Below the pieces are notes generated by a model that worked only from the letters and a program-made list of their open reading frames with translations, did not search any database and had not been told where the DNA came from. A stretch of DNA of 64,000 nucleotides, from the NCBI RefSeq assembly GCF_000237805.1, contig NZ_CM001376.1, forward strand, positions 1,354,349 to 1,418,348. The letters are read 5' to 3'. This document shows, one piece after another, positions 61,502-64,000 of this stretch. A program made the translations under genes and the position numbers. Position 1 is the stretch's first letter; the number at the start of each line of letters is the position of its first letter. This DNA is from Jonquetella anthropi DSM 22815. Its GTDB lineage: Bacteria > Synergistota > Synergistia > Synergistales > Dethiosulfovibrionaceae.

Positions 61502-61804
61502 CTACTTGACGCCGCCTTCTTCCGCGGCAACCCTCTCGAGGGCGATACGGTACCCATCGGCTCCGTAGTCGAGGAACTTACGCACTCGGCTGATCGTCGC
61601 GGTGCTCGCGCCGGTCTGCTGGGCAATCTGAGGATACGTAAACCCACCCTGAAGTAGCCGGGCGACTTCCAACCGCTGAGAAAGCGCTCGAATCTCACCG
61701 ATCGTCGCCACGTCCTCAAGAAAAGCGTACATCTCGTCAATAGTCTTCAAGGACAAAAATGCTCGGCAGAGCTGATCAGTATGTTGATCTTTCCATTTCT
61801 CCAT
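61502..61804 (-). CDS. YerC/YecD-family TrpR-related DNA-binding protein
   Basis: The 100-residue protein has the TrpR-like fold: AFLSLKTIDEMYAFLEDVAT, EIRALSQRLEVARLLQGG, then the helix-turn-helix TYPQIAQQTGASTATISRVRKFL. The family is annotated as TrpR-like repressors with unknown ligand. GAAGGGAG precedes the ATG and a good promoter lies 55-85 bases upstream. Confidence 0.9.
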   Translation of the reverse strand: MEKWKDQHTDQLCRAFLSLKTIDEMYAFLEDVATIGEIRALSQRLEVARLLQGGFTYPQIAQQTGASTATISRVRKFLDYGADGYRIALERVAAEEGGVK

Positions 61805-61858
61805 TGGCCGACGTCTCCCTTCTTCAATCGGAAATGCGCGAGCCTTTCAATCGTTCTT

Positions 61859-61887
61859 ATATTAACACTTCAATGTAACAAACACAA
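61859..61887 (-). promoter_or_regulatory. Promoter of the YerC-like gene
   Basis: The minus strand has TTGTGT (61882-61887), a 17-base spacer and TAATAT (61859-61864). It overlaps the gap between the LysR gene's stop codon and the YerC-like gene. Confidence 0.6.
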
Positions 61888-61901
61888 GTGCCGAACATCA
61901 C

Positions 61902-62774
61902 TTACCTGCCGGTTCGGTTCAGCAGGAACGAAATCAGCACGTCGACGGCTTTCGTGGAGGCCATGCCGTATACCAGATGAAACGACCGATGGAGCGACGG
62001 CTTGAACGGAATGATCGCCACGTTCGGGTTCGTCTCGGCGGCAAAACGGGAGATGACGCCGGCCTCGCCGCCGTTCGCCACCGCGTTCACCACGCCGATG
62101 GCATGACCGAACTGCAGTTCGATGTCCTTCATCGCCCCAAGGCGATTCTTGTATTGGCGCTCCCAGACCTGCCGCGTGCCCGAGCCGCTGCCGCGGCCGA
62201 CGAGCTTCAGGTTCGTCAGGTCGTCCATCTCCACGCTGGAGCGTCCCGCCAGCGGGTGCGTCTTCGGGACGATGAGCACCAGCTCGTCCTCAAAGAACGG
62301 CACCGACGTGTAGCCGGGTAGACTTCTGTCAACGCCGATGACCGCCAAGTCCGACTCCTTGTCGGACAGGGCCTTCAGGGCCGTCTGGGAGTCAGTGGTG
62401 TTCACGTGGACCGACACACCGCTGTGCAGCTCGGCGAACTCGACGAGCAAGCCCGGCAGAATGAAGTCGCCGGGAATGGAACTGGCGCTGATCGTCACGG
62501 TGCCGAACAGGTCCTGAGACAGCTCGGCGATCTGAAGCTTCGTCTTCTTGTGCATGTCCAGCATGCGCAGGGCCGTCTTGTAGAAGATCTCGCCTTCCGC
62601 CGTCAGATCGGAATGCCGGTGCCCTTTGACGAATAGCTCCGCCCCCATCTCATCCTCAAGGCGCGCGACGCGCTTGCTGACCGCCGGTTGGGAGATGCCC
62701 AAGGTCACCGCGGCGGCGGAAATACTGCCCTTTTCGGTGATGGCGATAAACGTTTCCAGTTCTTTCAAATCCAC
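61902..62774 (-). CDS. LysR-family transcriptional regulator
   Basis: The protein (290 residues from GTG 62774) has the N-terminal winged helix DLKELETFIAITEKGSISAA, then SQPAVSKRVARLEDEMGAELF, and a periplasmic-binding-like effector domain from about residue 90. Its target is not clear. I prefer GTG 62774 because GCAAGGAG lies 8 bases upstream; the ATG at 62780 is too close to it. The divergent neighbour is the XRE-ImmA pair, with 109 bases between start codons. Confidence 0.88.
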   Translation of the reverse strand: MDLKELETFIAITEKGSISAAAVTLGISQPAVSKRVARLEDEMGAELFVKGHRHSDLTAEGEIFYKTALRMLDMHKKTKLQIAELSQDLFGTVTISASSIPGDFILPGLLVEFAELHSGVSVHVNTTDSQTALKALSDKESDLAVIGVDRSLPGYTSVPFFEDELVLIVPKTHPLAGRSSVEMDDLTNLKLVGRGSGSGTRQVWERQYKNRLGAMKDIELQFGHAIGVVNAVANGGEAGVISRFAAETNPNVAIIPFKPSLHRSFHLVYGMASTKAVDVLISFLLNRTGR

Positions 62775-62815
62775 TGTCATCACTCCTTGCTGGAGTCCGT
62801 CCGGCTCCAATCTGG

Positions 62816-62844
62816 TTGCAATTCTTCGGTAAGTGGCTTATGAT
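62816..62844 (+). promoter_or_regulatory. Promoter of the XRE regulator gene with operator-like repeat
   Basis: TTGCAA (62816-62821), 17 bases and TATGAT (62839-62844) form a good promoter. Just downstream are the palindrome AAGAT-AAC-ATCTT (62846-62858) and TAACA/TGTTA arms (62850-62854, 62864-62868), which is where an autoregulating XRE repressor would bind. The operator part is speculative. Confidence 0.65.
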
Positions 62845-62883
62845 AAAGATAACATCTTGTATCTGTTACGAGGAGGATATGCC

Positions 62884-63255
62884 ATGAGTTTTGGACTGCG
62901 CCTTCGTTCGCTCCGTAAGGCTCACCAGCTGACTCAGCAGCAGCTGGCCGAGGTGACCGAGGTGAGCCGGATTTATATACAAGCGCTGGAAAGCAACCGC
63001 CGGTCGCCGTCGATGAAACTGCTTCACAAACTGGCCGACGCTCTGGAAGTTGACCCGGCCGACCTGCTGGAGGAGTTCCCCAGCGAGAGAAGCGGCCGTC
63101 TTCAGCTGGAAGAGCTGTTCCAGCGTCCGGAAGAGCTTGAGATTTGGTACCGCAGCCACAAGCTGACGCCCCGCGACGTGGCGATGGTCCACCGGCTCAT
63201 CGACGCGGCTCTGGCAGACTGGCAGAACGAAGCGAAATCGGCCGAAAACCTCTGA
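62884..63255 (+). CDS. XRE-family helix-turn-helix regulator
   Basis: The 123-residue protein has an HTH in residues about 3-60 (LRLRSLRKAHQLTQQQLAEV, SRIYIQALESNRRSPSMKLL), then a helical tail with ELEIWYRSHKLTPRDVAM. GAGGAGG precedes the ATG. It is 7 bases upstream of an ImmA/IrrE-type metalloprotease gene, the arrangement of ImmR-ImmA and PprI-DdrO pairs, in which the protease cleaves the repressor. That pairing is inferred from position. Confidence 0.88.
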   Translation: MSFGLRLRSLRKAHQLTQQQLAEVTEVSRIYIQALESNRRSPSMKLLHKLADALEVDPADLLEEFPSERSGRLQLEELFQRPEELEIWYRSHKLTPRDVAMVHRLIDAALADWQNEAKSAENL

Positions 63256-63262
63256 GCGGTCA

Positions 63263-63688
63263 ATGAACGATCAAGAACCACAGCTGGAGTTCAGCTTTCC
63301 GCCGCCGCCTGAGTCGGTCCCCAGTTGGGCCGAATCAGAGGCGAAAAAGTGGCGGGACTTGGACGACTTCCAGCTTCAGGTTCGCCTCGAAGAGGACACC
63401 GGGCTGAAGGTGGACTTTCATCACGCGCCCCTTTCGCCCCGGCTCTGGGCGTTCACCTACGTCAGGCGAGAGCTTGGCCGAGGGCGAATTTACGTCAATG
63501 CCGACCTTCCTTACATCTGGCAGCAGTTCGCCTTTTACCACGAGCTGCACCACCTGCTTCACGACCATAAAGGGTGTTACTTCTGGTCCCAGACTCTCGT
63601 TCCGCTCAGCCGGTTTGAAACTCAGGCAGACCTTTTCGCCTGGGCTGCCGTCCTGCCGCTGTGGGAAGAGGCGGGAACCGAATGGTAG
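63263..63688 (+). CDS. ImmA/IrrE-family metallopeptidase
   Basis: The 141-residue protein carries HELHH (His93, Glu94, His97), the HExxH zinc site, in QFAFYHELHHLLHDHK, and a downstream acidic helix ETQADLFAWAAVLP, which supplies the third ligand as in ImmA/IrrE proteases (E-x-x-A-D/N). No membrane segment is seen. It likely cleaves or inactivates the XRE regulator encoded before it. No phage or conjugative element genes are visible up to the window end. Confidence 0.85.
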   Translation: MNDQEPQLEFSFPPPPESVPSWAESEAKKWRDLDDFQLQVRLEEDTGLKVDFHHAPLSPRLWAFTYVRRELGRGRIYVNADLPYIWQQFAFYHELHHLLHDHKGCYFWSQTLVPLSRFETQADLFAWAAVLPLWEEAGTEW

Positions 63689-63723
63689 CTGAAAACTCAT
63701 CATCAGCTGATCGGAGGCACTTC

Positions 63724-64000
63724 ATGGAAAACTCTCAACTTCAGGAAGTCCTGCGCGCCCGACTGGAAAACTCCCCGCCCAAGGCCCGCCGGGTGGTCGA
63801 GTTCTTGCTGTCCCACATGAGAGAAGCGGCCTTTCTCACCATCGGCGACGTGGCAGGCGAGCTGAACGTCTCCAAGGCCCAGCTCGTTCGGGTTGCCCGT
63901 ATGCTCGGGTTCGGCGGCTACTCAGAGCTCAAGGCCGCCATTCAGGAGACCGTGCTCGAACAGGTGAACCCCGCGGCGATGCTGAACCGGGCACTTTCCG
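63724..64000 (+). CDS. RpiR/MurR-family regulator, N-terminal part (cut by window edge)
   Basis: Only the first 92 codons are in the window. The reading begins MENSQLQEVLRARLENSP and shows the HTH_6 domain with KARRVVEFLLSHMREAAFLT, then IGDVAGELNVSKAQLVRVAR and MLGFGGYSELKAAIQE, the RpiR pattern. The SIS sugar-phosphate domain would lie beyond the end. ATCGGAGG precedes the ATG. Confidence 0.85.
   Translation, partial: MENSQLQEVLRARLENSPPKARRVVEFLLSHMREAAFLTIGDVAGELNVSKAQLVRVARMLGFGGYSELKAAIQETVLEQVNPAAMLNRALS

Noticed and set aside
1-64000. CRISPR array, tRNA or rRNA genes, insertion sequences, prophage
   Set aside because: No regular short repeats, no tRNA-like cloverleaf with CCA context, no rRNA segment and no transposase, integrase or phage structural gene was seen on either strand.

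Overview
This 64 kb window is a gene-dense, high-GC (roughly 58-60% by eye) bacterial chromosome segment, almost entirely core metabolism and information processing. I see no rRNA, tRNA, CRISPR array, insertion sequence or prophage block. The gene content points to an anaerobic, diderm, amino-acid-fermenting bacterium. The evidence is an rnfCDGEAB ferredoxin:NAD+ oxidoreductase operon in clostridial order, a Thermoanaerobacter-type NADP-dependent secondary alcohol dehydrogenase, ThyX, a SecB-like export chaperone and an RND efflux pump. My best guess is the phylum Synergistota; this is an inference from gene content and was not checked by any search.

Layout. 1-15.3 kb is almost all on the minus strand: cdaR (partial)-cdaA, pyk, dnaE, dnaX, a PfkB-family kinase, trxB, prmC-prfA-DUF1385-thyX-rpmE and an AI-2E-type permease. 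15.6-20.7 kb (+) is the six-gene rnf operon, closed by a perfect 40-bp palindromic terminator. 20.8-22.8 kb (-) holds a CobW-type GTPase and the alcohol dehydrogenase. 23.2-33.3 kb (+) is a ten-gene purine operon, purC-S-Q-L-F-M-N-H-D-E, from a TTGACA/GATAAT promoter to a strong terminator; it covers PRPP to IMP except the PurB step and has no purK. 33.3-40.1 kb holds a KAS III-like enzyme (-), a lone feoA (+), a SecB-like protein (-), trkH-trkA (-), a methyltransferase (-) and a YitT-family membrane protein (-). 40.1-43.4 kb (+) is an exported thioredoxin-like protein with a CcdA-like transporter, then an S9 peptidase. 43.4-54 kb (-) holds mntP and a tight run comprising lepB, rbgA, rnhB, yraN, comM, dprA and a PPDK regulator, followed upstream by an orphan prepilin, a WbpM/PglF-type sugar-nucleotide dehydratase, an unknown 148-residue protein and ychF. 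54-64 kb holds an MBL-fold protein, a YgjP-like metalloprotease overlapping an RNase HI with a C-terminal SWIM finger, a YhhQ-type queuosine-precursor transporter, an RND pump with its adaptor, a YerC/TrpR-like repressor, a LysR regulator, an XRE plus ImmA/IrrE pair, and the start of an RpiR-family regulator cut by the window end.

Most genes run in tightly coupled operons with ATGA, GTGA or TGATG stop-start overlaps, and convergent units are separated by strong, often bidirectional hairpins. I found no unmistakable new system. The best leads are the RNase HI-SWIM fusion, a PurE with a class II-length active-site loop in an operon lacking purK, a PfkB-family kinase with eroded signatures, a 59-residue low-complexity insertion next to the flavin site of RnfG, and several unexplained inverted repeats: upstream of the KAS III gene, in the first codons of purF, and over the ribosome binding site of the efflux adaptor.
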